A stretch of DNA of 64,000 nucleotides from Streptomyces sp. L2. GTDB taxonomy: Bacteria > Actinomycetota > Actinomycetes > Streptomycetales > Streptomycetaceae. The notes beneath the pieces were generated by a model. It was not told where the DNA came from. It was given only the letters and a program-made list of their open reading frames with translations, and searched no databases. Of the stretch, positions 16,122 through 25,300 are shown one piece after another; position 1 is the first letter of the stretch; each line of letters opens with the position of its first letter. The stretch is taken from positions 124,001-188,000 of the forward strand of contig NZ_QBDT01000002.1 in assembly GCF_004124325.1 (NCBI RefSeq). Direction: 5' to 3'. A program made the position numbers and the translations under genes.

Positions 16122-17513
16122 GTGAGAAGAAGACGCGACATCATCTTGATATTGATTTCCGTCATCGCCAGTCTGGGGAGTTCCCTCTTCTTCTCCGGTA
16201 CTGGGACTGGGGCTGCCGCTGAACCACGACGCCATGCGCCGAGTGCCGCCGCTCACACGTGGATCTACCCCAACAATAAGGTTCCCATTTCGTCGACAAT
16301 CTACGGAGTGAATAACGATTGTCGGCAAATTTCGAGAGCTGATTTTCCGGCATTCAATGCCAAGCTGCACGGCCTCGGATATCGTTTGCTGCGATTCCCT
16401 GGCGGCTGGGAATCAGAGAACTTTAACTGGGCAAACGATACAGCCCCCGGATACAGCAATCTCTCTTGCGCGACTACAGCGCAGGCGAAGGGGGCCGTGG
16501 CCGCCAAGGCATTTGTGGTCAAAACCGAACCTTACATCAGCGACCCGAGTCCGGCTCATCTCAGCAGCCTGAAGAGCGAAGCTGTCGAATTGGTGCGGAA
16601 GCATGGAAATGCGGTACAGCATTGGCTGATCGGCAACGAGTGGTGGCTGCAGTCAGGTGGCGGAGTTGGGCGGCCCAAAAAGCTCCGCAGGTATGCGACT
16701 GTGGCGCGAGCTATTGCACAGGGAATGAAACAAGCCAACCCGCGTATCAATGTGTATGTGACCGGTGACTGGACGCGGCCTTGGGAGTTCACCTGGATCA
16801 GAAGAGAATTCGAATCCGCAGGAGCATGGCGCTACGTGGATGGGGTGGACCTGCACATCTATGCGGGAGACGATGGCTCCATCCATGACTACCGGAACAT
16901 CCAAAGAAATCTGGGGGCAATCAAGTCGCGAACTGGTAAGTCGAAGATCTTCGCCTCCGAGTGGGCCGCGTCAAAAGCGTATTCTGTGGGTCGCAAGAGG
17001 GCTTTACGTTCGGTGAACAACATGGTCATCCTTATGCACAGGATGATCCGTGCCGGGGTGACATCGATGGCGTATTGGCCGCCCACGGATGTTGCGCCGG
17101 GCATCGGCCTCTTCGAGAAGAAGGGTGGAGTGTACGCGGATCTGCCCCATGGCCAGGCATTCCGATGGATGGCTCGCGAAATGCGGGGTTACGCGATCGC
17201 GACCACAGCGACAGATGGCCTGGAAACGACGGCGTCGAACAATGTCGCCGGCAAGACCATGACCGTGCTGATCCCGTCGAAGCAGTTGTTCAACCGAAAA
17301 ATCGTTGTCCATTTTGTGCGAACGAAAATTACCGGCGTTGTTTCGGCGCAAGCCATGTGGATGGCGGATCCCGACGCCATTGGTCAAGCGGCGCATATCG
17401 CTCCACTGCGTGTCGGTGCGCTGAACGAAACGGTCACTGTTACTGCGAACCCCGGAACGGTTGGACGGGGGAGCAGCTACGAACTCATCAAGCTCGTCGT
17501 GAGATATCAGTGA
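16122..17513 (+). CDS. Secreted clan GH-A-type glycoside hydrolase
   Basis: 463 residues from a GTG at 16122 with GGGAGG 6 bp upstream; a longer frame reaches 15984 without a good ribosome site. A twin-Arg-like charged start (MRRRRD) is followed by a hydrophobic segment and AAA cleavage region, so the protein is exported. Two acidic motifs suit a retaining enzyme of clan A: the acid/base in WLIGNEWW and the nucleophile in IFASEWAAS. LRFPGGWESENFNWAND is like GH51/GH79-type arabinofuranosidases and glucuronidases. The exact family and substrate cannot be set. The coding sequence is visibly richer in A/T than its neighbours, which suggests transfer. No wall anchor is seen. Confidence 0.7.
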   Translation: MRRRRDIILILISVIASLGSSLFFSGTGTGAAAEPRRHAPSAAAHTWIYPNNKVPISSTIYGVNNDCRQISRADFPAFNAKLHGLGYRLLRFPGGWESENFNWANDTAPGYSNLSCATTAQAKGAVAAKAFVVKTEPYISDPSPAHLSSLKSEAVELVRKHGNAVQHWLIGNEWWLQSGGGVGRPKKLRRYATVARAIAQGMKQANPRINVYVTGDWTRPWEFTWIRREFESAGAWRYVDGVDLHIYAGDDGSIHDYRNIQRNLGAIKSRTGKSKIFASEWAASKAYSVGRKRALRSVNNMVILMHRMIRAGVTSMAYWPPTDVAPGIGLFEKKGGVYADLPHGQAFRWMAREMRGYAIATTATDGLETTASNNVAGKTMTVLIPSKQLFNRKIVVHFVRTKITGVVSAQAMWMADPDAIGQAAHIAPLRVGALNETVTVTANPGTVGRGSSYELIKLVVRYQ

Positions 17514-17924
17514 TCCATGCCCAAGTATCTATTCTTCAGGTGACGGCGTTCCCAGGTGGAGAGACGGCCAGCAGCATCAATTGCAAGCGGTGAACATCCA
17601 CGGATCACGGCTTCTCCTCCTTGCTCCGTCAGAGTTAAGTATGGGTTCATGAGGATCACCGCGCACGGCCAGTGTTCAGTTCCTCTCCGCATGCGCTTGT
17701 CTGTTCGGCGCGGCTGGGTCGGCGCGCCTCCCACGACCCTTCTCCACGATTCACCACACTGACGCCGTCATACCCAACGACAGCGCATGAGGCGAGGACG
17801 GAAGGCGATGGGGGAGACGCGCCCCACCCCATGGCCGCGCTGAGACAACCGGAGCGCCGAGGCTGCTTTCCCGGTCGGATGTAAGGAGGGACTGTGAAAG
17901 AGGGTTCGGCCGCGGGTTCACTTC
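17514..17924. other. Gap between convergent genes
   Basis: No gene is supported and no strong perfect hairpin was found. Both flanking genes end here. Confidence 0.35.
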
Positions 17925-18740
17925 CTATGCGTGCCAGTCGTGGTCATCCTGCAGATTGGCCAGGGAGTGCGTTTGCCCGTAGCGGTGCACGCTCTGATAG
18001 TCGCCGGGGGTCCGGCTGGCCAGATCCTGCGCAAGGCTGTGCGCGAGATCGTCGGGGCCAGTCAGTGGCCCGACTGCCTCGGTGTAGGCCAGCAGGTGCT
18101 GGAGGGCATGCAATTCGCTGTTCCTGATGGGAAGGAAGAGGATTCGGTCATCTCCGGAACGCAACGCCTTTGTGACACGCTCGCGGTAGGCAGTGCCCTG
18201 CGCCTCCACGAAGCGGTATTCGTAGCTGACGTGGGCAAGCGGGCTATGGCTGGGTCCCGGCGCGTATTTGCCGAAGTCGGCCGTCAGTTCCTGCAGCTGA
18301 TCGCACGCGGCACGGTAGAAGGGGCGTTCGTCGCTGCCTGCGGTGTCAGGGTCGACGCGAAGCTCGGAGACGAAGGCGGCTACGCGCTCGGGTGAGGGCA
18401 GCAGGCCGGCGCGCAGCCAGCGCGTCTGCTCGACGGGGGGCGTGGTACTGGCGGCGTCCCGGATGGTCCGGCAACACCACCCTGACGTCCCGAGCCAGTG
18501 AAGGAAAGATTCCGCAGACTCGTCGAGACTCAGCGGGAATGCCCTGTTGAAGTGAATGCTTCCCTCGACGTCGACGTCGTTGATCTCGTCCTCGTCATAA
18601 GCGGCATAGGCGTAGAGGGAACTGACGGGCAGCCCGTCAGCGAGAAGCCGTTCCGCTACGGCAGCCATGTAGTGGCCAACCCTTGTCTCCAGCTTGTTCT
18701 TGAGGTCTCTCGGTCCCGAGTTCTTAGCGGCCTCAATCAC
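17925..18740 (-). CDS. Hypothetical cytoplasmic protein, DUF6292-like N-terminus
   Basis: 271 residues from a GTG at 18740 with AGGAGG 5 bp upstream. The open frame goes further upstream but loses protein-like character. The first 110 residues (RVGHYMAAVAERLLADGLPV, then a Trp-rich LHWLGTSGWCCRTI) resemble the DUF6292 proteins common in actinomycetes. I name this family tentatively. The rest is acidic and helical with no recognised motif, signal peptide or membrane segment. It stands alone and convergent with the glycoside hydrolase gene. Confidence 0.6.
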   Translation of the reverse strand: MIEAAKNSGPRDLKNKLETRVGHYMAAVAERLLADGLPVSSLYAYAAYDEDEINDVDVEGSIHFNRAFPLSLDESAESFLHWLGTSGWCCRTIRDAASTTPPVEQTRWLRAGLLPSPERVAAFVSELRVDPDTAGSDERPFYRAACDQLQELTADFGKYAPGPSHSPLAHVSYEYRFVEAQGTAYRERVTKALRSGDDRILFLPIRNSELHALQHLLAYTEAVGPLTGPDDLAHSLAQDLASRTPGDYQSVHRYGQTHSLANLQDDHDWHA

Positions 18741-19842
18741 GGAGCCCTCCTGTGATGCATCCGGTCGATCGATGAACAGGTAGTCCGAGCGAGGCGTTGC
18801 CTCTGCGGGTAGTCGGTCTTTCGAGGGGCTGGTGGCTGGGGCCGTGCTCTGGCGTCTGTGAGGGAGCCGGCCGCAGATCGGGCAGGGGCGCACAGCACAG
18901 CAGTGGGGACGACTGCCGCAGGCTGCGCGAAATCGAGCGGATGGCCGGAGCGGGTTGCCGCCCGGGTGGAGTGCCAGCACCGGTCGGCTATGGCTGCATG
19001 GACTCCGGGAGAGCGGCCGAGGTCAGCAGGTGACGGGATCTGAGCATGCCTGTTGGCTCTCGGGTCGCTCACCTTGGCCGGACTCACCTTGGCAGCGAGG
19101 TCTTCGCCAGTCGAGCGGCCGGCGGTGGGCCGGCCTGTTTGACCTTGGAAGACTGCGCAGATTCCGGACTCGGGTAACAGCCGGCGCTCCCGCACCGCTC
19201 GCGTCAGCCGCGGCGTGAGACGCGCCGGGTCTACTCCCGGGGCCCGGCGTACTTCGGTCGCTGAGTCGCCTTCCGCTGCGTGAGCCGGCTTCGCGGAGCA
19301 CATCGAGGGGCCGCGCGCCCAAGTCACCAGGAGAGGCTCAACAGTATGGGCGGCCGTGGTGCAGACGGCGCTGCCGCGGCCGGGGCAAGCGACTGCCATC
19401 AGATGCGGTTCTTCCCACAGCCGGCGCGACGAGACACCACTGGGATAACCGTGCCAGTGTGAAACAAGATCGCGCATACCAAGTCTGTTGTATAATGCAC
19501 ACAGCCGGGCTCGCTTCGGGGGGATCGCCTCAAGTCCCTCATGAACAGAGCAACGCGTGACCGGCGCCACGGTTACGAGCCCATATTTTTGACTCTTCGT
19601 CAATTCGGCCTACGATTCCACATCTCTGATGTGATCGAAGGGTTATCTGCACGACCATGCCTTCGGCTCATGTCCGTGTTCCGGGCCGTATCCGGTCGTC
19701 GCAGTCGAATGACGTCGCTCTGCGAGATAGGGGAAGTGCCCTGCCGTCGCGGCCAGGACGAGCAGCAGGTGCTGCTGGCCGACCGCGACACGCGTCTCTT
19801 CCCTCCACTCTCATCGTGGGTGGACTTCTGACCGGGACAAGG
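18741..19842. other. 1.1-kb stretch without a supportable gene
   Basis: Open frames exist on both strands, but none has a plausible start with a ribosome site and protein-like composition. It may be decayed coding sequence. An AT-richer patch near 19487-19500 (TGTTGTATAATGCAC) looks promoter-like (TATAAT). Confidence 0.35.
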
Positions 19843-21126
19843 TCACCCGGCCGTCTTGACCGCGTTGCGGCGACGGCGAACGAAGCCCATACCGACAGCA
19901 CTCACCGCCCCAGCTGTGACCGCGCCGACGGACGGGTCGATCAACGGGATGGGAATCACCCTGGTGGACGCCGCCGTGGTGTTGTTCTGGGGCAGCGGGT
20001 CGGGATCGTTGCCCCAGACGGTCACGATGTTGTCGAGCCTGACTCCACCGGGCCTGGGGGCGGTGCCGGTCACCGTGATGGTGGTGCTGTCACCAACAGC
20101 CAGCTTCCCGCCGGTGCAGGAGAGTTGTCTGTTGAGGATCTGGCATCCCGGACTTGAGGTGACGGGGTTTTGCAGTCCCCTGGGAAGCGTGTCCCTGACG
20201 GTCCAACCTGACGACGTGGATGGGCCGTTGTTCGTCACGGTGATGGTGTAGGTGACTGCCCCGCCAGCGTTTACCTCAGTCTGGTGGGTCTTGGTCACCT
20301 TCAAGTCCGCATGGGCCAGGAAGCACGCGGTCGCGTCAACGGCGCTGCCGGCAGCCGCATTCTGGGACGACAGCAGAGTGAAGGTCGGGGCGGAACTTCC
20401 CGGGCTCTTCACGGCGATTCGATACAGCTTGCCACCGTTGTCGAAGAATCCCAGATCGTTGTTTCCGTAGGTGAAGGCGCCGCCGACGCCTTTGCCTGCG
20501 GACATCGGCACCGGGCTGAAGAAGTCAGCTACCTTGCCCGTGGCAGCGTTGATGCGCTGAATTTTGCCCTTCGCCGTCGCGGTCCAGAAGTATCCTGAGG
20601 AATAGGTGATGTCGCCGGCACCCTTGCCCAACGGGGAACTCAGCGGAATCTTCGAGACGACCTTCCGCTTGCTCACATCGATCTTGTATAACGGAGTGTC
20701 GTTCCCGGCGACGTAGTAGTAGCCCTTGGAATCGAACCCACCGATGTAGTAGTTGGGCTTGTGGGGGAGGCCTGCGACCGCGCCGAGGTCCGTGACTGAA
20801 CCAGTCTCGTTGATCCGCAATAGGTGGTCGGTGTCGCGGTTCATCACGAAGACATACCGAGTCTTGGGATCTACACCGCTCGCGTTGTAGCCGGGGCCGG
20901 TGGGCCCCAGCTTGGAGAAGGTGATGACGCCCTGCCCCTCCGTCCCCTGGTAGAGCCTGACCGCTGTGGTGGATCCTGCCGGCTGAAAGATCTGCCCCTT
21001 GCACGCGAAACCGTCCGGAGCAGCCGCCATGGCGTGGGGGGCGACCGCCAGGCCCAGCGCGCCTTCGACTACGCCGCCGACCGTGAGCGCGATTGTCAGC
21101 AGCCGCCTGGAGAGATTCCTGTTCAT
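19843..21126 (-). CDS. Secreted surface protein: propeller-like domain plus DUF11
   Basis: 427 residues. After a signal peptide (LLTIALTVGGVVEGALGLAVAPHAMAAA), residues about 40-270 form a repetitive beta-rich region (YVFVMNRDTDHLLRIN, LYKIDVSKRKVV, IQRINAATGKV) resembling the DUF6923 propeller fold. A DUF11-type domain follows (DLKVTKTHQTEVNAGGAVTY ... TVTGTAPRPGG). The C-terminus has a hydrophobic segment and an Arg-rich tail (GFVRRRRNAVKTAG). No LPxTG-like motif precedes it, so it is probably membrane-tethered rather than sortase-linked. It is likely a cell-surface or adhesion-type protein. Confidence 0.75.
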   Translation of the reverse strand: MNRNLSRRLLTIALTVGGVVEGALGLAVAPHAMAAAPDGFACKGQIFQPAGSTTAVRLYQGTEGQGVITFSKLGPTGPGYNASGVDPKTRYVFVMNRDTDHLLRINETGSVTDLGAVAGLPHKPNYYIGGFDSKGYYYVAGNDTPLYKIDVSKRKVVSKIPLSSPLGKGAGDITYSSGYFWTATAKGKIQRINAATGKVADFFSPVPMSAGKGVGGAFTYGNNDLGFFDNGGKLYRIAVKSPGSSAPTFTLLSSQNAAAGSAVDATACFLAHADLKVTKTHQTEVNAGGAVTYTITVTNNGPSTSSGWTVRDTLPRGLQNPVTSSPGCQILNRQLSCTGGKLAVGDSTTITVTGTAPRPGGVRLDNIVTVWGNDPDPLPQNNTTAASTRVIPIPLIDPSVGAVTAGAVSAVGMGFVRRRRNAVKTAG

Positions 21127-21359
21127 CTGTCTTGCTCACCTGTCCGTTCGGTAGGGATACGTGCAGTAATGAGCACCGTGGCCCTTTAGCGTGACGAGCG
21201 GGTGATCTGAACAGGTGACCTCTAGTGAGGATGGGCACTCAATTACGCTGCCGACGCTGCCCAGTGACTGGTGAGCGTGGTCGGCGGTCCACCAGAGTGA
21301 CCATTCGGTGCTGGGCAGAGGGCTCTTCTGGTCTGCCGCCAGCAGAGTCTGATGGCACG

Positions 21360-21839
21360 TCAACCAGACTCGGCATGGGTGGTGATGGTGCACCACACCC
21401 AGCCGGCGTCGTTCACCCCCCAGGCATCCGCGACCATGTCGACGAGCAGGAGGCCGCGTCCGTTCTCATCGAGAAGGCCTGGTGAGCGCGGCGTCAGCGC
21501 GCTCACCGGCCCGCCCCACGCCTGGATCTCCACCATCCCGGAGGCACGGGACAAGCAAACGCCGATCCTTTGACCAGAGCCATGCCAGATGGCGTTGGTG
21601 ACGAGTTCACTGAGGAGTAAAAGGGCGGGATCAACATATCGGTGGAGCCCCCACGCGCGGAGTTTCACATCGCAGATACGCCGCACCTCACTGACCTGGA
21701 CGAGATCCCTGGCCGCAGGAGTCGCCCCCGGCGCCACCGGGGTGCGCGGAAAGCTGAAGGCGACACGCGAGGCCACCGTCTGGTCCGTTGCGGGAAGGGA
21801 TACCTGTTGGGTTTCTCCAGTCGACAGGGACGGCGTCAT
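21360..21839 (-). CDS. SpoIIAB-like ATP-binding protein (HATPase, anti-sigma type)
   Basis: 159 residues, ATG at 21839 with AGGAGG 7 bp upstream. The Bergerat-fold motifs are present: LLLLSELVTNAIWHGSG (N box) and GLLDENGRGLLLVDMVADAWG (G1-type box). Streptomyces has many such short kinases or anti-sigma proteins, usually orphan and implicated in development and stress partner-switching. No cognate anti-anti-sigma gene is adjacent. Confidence 0.85.
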   Translation of the reverse strand: MTPSLSTGETQQVSLPATDQTVASRVAFSFPRTPVAPGATPAARDLVQVSEVRRICDVKLRAWGLHRYVDPALLLLSELVTNAIWHGSGQRIGVCLSRASGMVEIQAWGGPVSALTPRSPGLLDENGRGLLLVDMVADAWGVNDAGWVWCTITTHAESG

Positions 21840-22132
21840 TTGTGGCCTCCTGTGTCGGCATCAGGGATCCACCGCGGGACCCAGGTCGGCGAGACGGGCG
21901 TTCGGCGGAACGGTGCTTTCTGCCAGGAGGCACAGGTCCAGTAACGGATGCCCATGGACGGCGGACGGAGAGCGATCCGCGCTTCACGATGAAGCGCTCC
22001 GATGGGGCGCCCACGTGATGAGCACTGCTCAGCGCGCCGCAGTTGAAGGTGGATGCCGAACATGAGAGCTCCCACGAACAGGACGAAGAGGATTACCCAA
22101 CATACGTGGCCCCTATAGGAGAACAGGGGCAA
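21836..22132 (-). CDS. Possible small membrane-anchored protein, uncertain
   Basis: Up to 98 residues from a TTG at 22132, ending in an ATGA overlap with the ATP-binding protein gene; that overlap is the best evidence. An N-terminal hydrophobic span (CWVILFVLFVGALMFGI) is followed by a basic tail ending RWIPDADTGGHK. The true start could be the internal ATG giving only 39 residues. Codon third positions are moderately GC-rich. I do not recognise it. Confidence 0.3.
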   Translation of the reverse strand: MPLFSYRGHVCWVILFVLFVGALMFGIHLQLRRAEQCSSRGRPIGALHREARIALRPPSMGIRYWTCASWQKAPFRRTPVSPTWVPRWIPDADTGGHK

Positions 22133-22558
22133 TGTGCAAACAACTTCAACGTGTCAGGCGTCACTCCGCCAGTTCCCCCGAACTCATGTTCTTCAGCAAT
22201 GGGCCAAAGGAGCTGACGTGTCATTCGTGGTGGCGTCTCATTGGGTGGCTGGGCGAGAGCCGAGAAAATGCGACGTCAGGTGAGGTGGGCTTTGCGAACC
22301 GATCTTGAATAGGAGAAGCGGCCGTACGCTCCTATGATCCGGAAAGCGTGAAGGATCCCGGTGACACGGCCCTGCTCAATGCTGACAGGCGAGCCGCCGA
22401 CGGGAGATGCGGATCCACTGCAATTCCTGCGATGTCAGTCGGCGGAGCCTTTCCCGGCAGGTGTGGCCTGAAGGGGGCACCGCCGACCTCATCTCGTACC
22501 CCGCCCCACTGACTGTCCGATGGACATCGTCCCGGCGGAGCATGCGTATCAGCGAGAG
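22133..22558. other. Intergenic stretch, no gene seen
   Basis: No supportable gene or strong repeat. Confidence 0.3.
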
Positions 22559-23095
22559 TCAGGAGCAGAGTCCGTTGACGCCGCCGGGTACCGGGCGGCC
22601 CGCATCCGCGAGTACGCCGTCCGGTACGCCATTGCGCAGCCACTGCAGGGTGGTAGGAGTAAGCATTCCATCGGCGTGCAGCAGGGGAACGTTCTGTTGC
22701 AGCATCAGGGTCACCATGGCTTCGGTCTTGAGGGGCAGGCCAAGATAGGCACGGGCCTGCCGACGGCAGGTGACCTCCTGGGCCATGCCGCCTGCCGTCG
22801 CCCTCCATGAGCGGATCGTGGGGCGCCGGATGCCCCAGACCCATCCCTCAGCGTAGAAGAGCCCGGCAGGCAGGGCTCTGGCCGACGTCGAGTCGATCCC
22901 AGCGCAGTCATGGCGATCATCCGTTCCTGTCCGTGCCGAAGCAGGGGTGAAGAATCGTCCGCGGTCCAGGAATAACTCCGCCGTGCATGAATACCGGGAA
23001 TCCGATGGGCGGGGGAGCTGCGCATGCGCCTGGGTCTCGCGATGGAGAAATTCAACGAGCCATTGCTCAGGCTCGCTCAGCTCCAAGGAAGTCAC
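22559..23095 (-). CDS. Hypothetical protein
   Basis: 178 residues from a GTG at 23095 with AAGGAG 8 bp upstream; an ATG at 23101 lies too close to that site. The sequence contains RYSCTAELFLDRG and GLFYAEGWVWGIRRPTIRSWRATAGG, a pattern I associate loosely with small conserved proteins of unknown function in actinomycete accessory regions. No signal peptide, membrane span or catalytic motif can be named. Confidence 0.45.
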   Translation of the reverse strand: MTSLELSEPEQWLVEFLHRETQAHAQLPRPSDSRYSCTAELFLDRGRFFTPASARTGTDDRHDCAGIDSTSARALPAGLFYAEGWVWGIRRPTIRSWRATAGGMAQEVTCRRQARAYLGLPLKTEAMVTLMLQQNVPLLHADGMLTPTTLQWLRNGVPDGVLADAGRPVPGGVNGLCS

Positions 23096-23746
23096 GCACA
23101 TATCTCCTTCTGTGATGGACATGGCTTTATGCCCGGTCTGGAGCCGGGGCGGACGCAAGCCCGGCCGGCACGGGCTGTCCTTCTGCTCCGGGGCGGATCG
23201 CGGACCTCGGCCCGCCTGGTGTTCCTTGCCAAGTGTCGCATTGCCCTGGTGCGGCGGAGGGCAGACGATTCCTGCGGCCTGGGACACCACGCGAACGGGT
23301 AGACCTTGCCTCCGGGTCCATCGATATCGGCCGCCTCCGTTGTCCCGCGCCCTTCACGGAAACGGCGTGGAAGGGTGCGAATGGCGTAGGCCGAAAAGCT
23401 GACCGGTAGCGCGCGTGTCGTCACAGAGGCTTGAGTCAACTGCGCGTACTCGGGCTGATGTTGGGGTACGCGCGCGAGACAGCAGGCGTGCGGCCGACGG
23501 CGTTCGGGGGAGTCGATCCTTGCCCCAGGTCGTGATCGTTGAGATTGTGTCGGAGGCCCTGACCAGTGGAGCAGTGTCCTGAGCAGAGGTCGCCCGCAGT
23601 CGTCTTCGCAGAGCCCCGAGGTGCTCCTCCTGCCCCGCCGGAGACGGGTGCCATCCGCCAGGGCAGGTACGGGTGTTCGCCCTTCGCCCTAGAGGGTGGT
23701 CTTCGTCCTCCGCGTAGTTACGTGATTCATGGGCCGGAAGTCTTCG

Positions 23747-24172
23747 GTCGCTGTCGTAGCGAGGCACGGCACCCGGCAGCGACCGAAGACCGGGGACCGG
23801 GCGATGTGTTCGGTCACTGGTCCTGCGAGGGAGAAACCGCAGGTCATCGGGGGAGGGGGTCTTCTGTCAGCGACTGAAGCGACTGGAGTTTCAGTATATG
23901 AAGACATTCCTGCTGTGCGCGCGTGTTCATATATAGGGAGCTTCAGTCGCTTCAGTCGCTGTTTGGCCTGCGGTACGTGCTCTGACCTCGGCATTCCTTG
24001 TGACGCCGGAGGTAGTTGCCGAAGGGCTCTTGGTCGCTGTCGTCGCTTTCAGTAGCTGAGAGTTGACTGTTGATCAGATTATCAGTGGGGATGCGGCCCT
24101 TGTGTCTGTCCCGCGCCACTTCACCCCGGTTTCGCTAATCTGCGTCCGTCGTTGAGTCGCTTCGGTCGCTGA
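23747..24172. repeat. Iteron array 2 (GTCGCT family), probable second origin
   Basis: By eye I find ten copies of GTCGCT or AGCGAC, mostly paired 9 bp apart (23946 and 23955, 24033 and 24042, 24156 and 24165). The final pair, AGTCGCTTCGGTCGCTGA at 24155-24172, is the array 1 unit with C changed to G in each hexamer. The array stops 12 bp before the second PrimPol gene. An AT-rich core (CAGTATATGAAG, TTCATATATAGG) lies at about 23891-23937 between inverted iteron pairs. Nothing in 23096-23746 looks like a gene. Confidence 0.75.
23868..23961. repeat. Inverted iteron pairs flanking an AT-rich core
   Basis: CAGCGACTGAAGCGACTG (23868-23885) is the exact reverse complement of 23944-23961. The 58 bp between contain CAGTATATGAA and TTCATATATAG. 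This symmetric arrangement suits an initiator-bound origin with a melting region at its centre. Confidence 0.65.
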
Positions 24173-24184
24173 TAGAGGGATTAC

Positions 24185-25300
24185 ATGCCTGCTGAGCTGC
24201 CTTTTCCTCCGAGCGACTCAAGTCAGGAGCCGGCCCGGCCGATAGGCGCCGCCCGACATCCGCTGACGATCGCTCGATGGTGTGCCCATCAAGGCTGGCC
24301 CGTTCACCCCCTTGCATCCGGTCGCAAGACACCGGCCGCCAACTGCGTTGCCTGCCGCCGGTCGGGCCACACGGCGGCCGAGTGCGCCTGCCTGGCCGCA
24401 GGCCTTTGGTGTCACGGTTTCCACGCCGCCACCCTCGATCTCAGGCGCATCGACAACTGGTGGGGCACCCATCCCGAGTTTGGTGTCGGAGTGGCCTGCG
24501 GACCGGCCCGCCTCGTGGTCATCGACGTGGACGCCCATCGCGCGCAACCGCCCGCGCGCGACAGGCTGCTCCCCGGAATCCGCATCGGCGGCCACGTCAA
24601 CCTCACCGGCCTGCGCGACGGCTTCCACACGCTGGCCGTCCTCGCCGCCCTGCGGAACCAGCCCAGTCCGGCCGATGACGTCGGGACGCTGCGCGTGCGC
24701 ACCCCTTCCGGCGGTCTCCACATCTGGTATCGCGTCACCGACACACGCCGCTGGCTGTGCTCCGTGGGATCTAGCACCGGGCGTGCCCTCGCCTGGCAGG
24801 TCGACGTCCGCGCCCACGGGGGCTACATCATCGCTCCCGGCACCAGCACGCGCACAGGCGTCTACACCCCCCTGGACGGCGCCGCCGAGCCAGCTCCTCT
24901 GCCGGCCTGGCTCTCGCAGGAACTTGAGCGCACCGGCCATGTGGGTGCCGTCCGCCAGCCTACTTCCCGGCAGGTGCCACCACGTGCCCGGCAGGCGGTG
25001 CTCGCGGCCGGCGGAGGGCACCGGCACCTCCGGGGACTTCTGGGGTCGGTACTCGACGATGTCGCCGTCTGCGGCCGGGTCAGCGAGGGCGCGGGCTTCT
25101 CCAGCAGACTCAACCGCGCCGCCTACACCATCGGCGGATTGGTAGCCGGCGGGAGCCTGTCCTGGAACGAGGCGGAACAAGTCCTGCGTGACGTGGCGGC
25201 CGCTGCCCGCCCCGGCCAGGAACGGCGCGTGGAAGGAATCATCCGTCACGGCCTGTCCGCCGGAGCCCGGCGCCCTCTCTACCTCGGGAGGCGTTCGTGA
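24185..25300 (+). CDS. Bifunctional primase-polymerase (PrimPol/AEP), module 2
   Basis: 371 residues, ATG preceded by GAGGGA. It is a paralogue of the PrimPol at 8005 along its whole length: HQGWPVHPLASGRKTPAANC near the start, VGVACGPARLVVIDVDAHRA with the catalytic DxD, and TPSGGLHIWYRV. The Cys/His cluster (CVACRRSGH ... CACLAAGLWCHGFH) is also conserved, suggesting a zinc-binding element. It overlaps the helicase gene by GTGA. Its iterons differ from those of module 1, so the N-terminal or C-terminal variable parts may carry origin specificity. Confidence 0.85.
   Translation: MPAELPFPPSDSSQEPARPIGAARHPLTIARWCAHQGWPVHPLASGRKTPAANCVACRRSGHTAAECACLAAGLWCHGFHAATLDLRRIDNWWGTHPEFGVGVACGPARLVVIDVDAHRAQPPARDRLLPGIRIGGHVNLTGLRDGFHTLAVLAALRNQPSPADDVGTLRVRTPSGGLHIWYRVTDTRRWLCSVGSSTGRALAWQVDVRAHGGYIIAPGTSTRTGVYTPLDGAAEPAPLPAWLSQELERTGHVGAVRQPTSRQVPPRARQAVLAAGGGHRHLRGLLGSVLDDVAVCGRVSEGAGFSSRLNRAAYTIGGLVAGGSLSWNEAEQVLRDVAAAARPGQERRVEGIIRHGLSAGARRPLYLGRRS

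Noticed and set aside
18737..19603. 288-codon minus-strand open frame
   Set aside because: Composition is Arg/Ala/Pro-rich as in chance high-GC frames, with no motif and no ribosome site; treated as non-coding.
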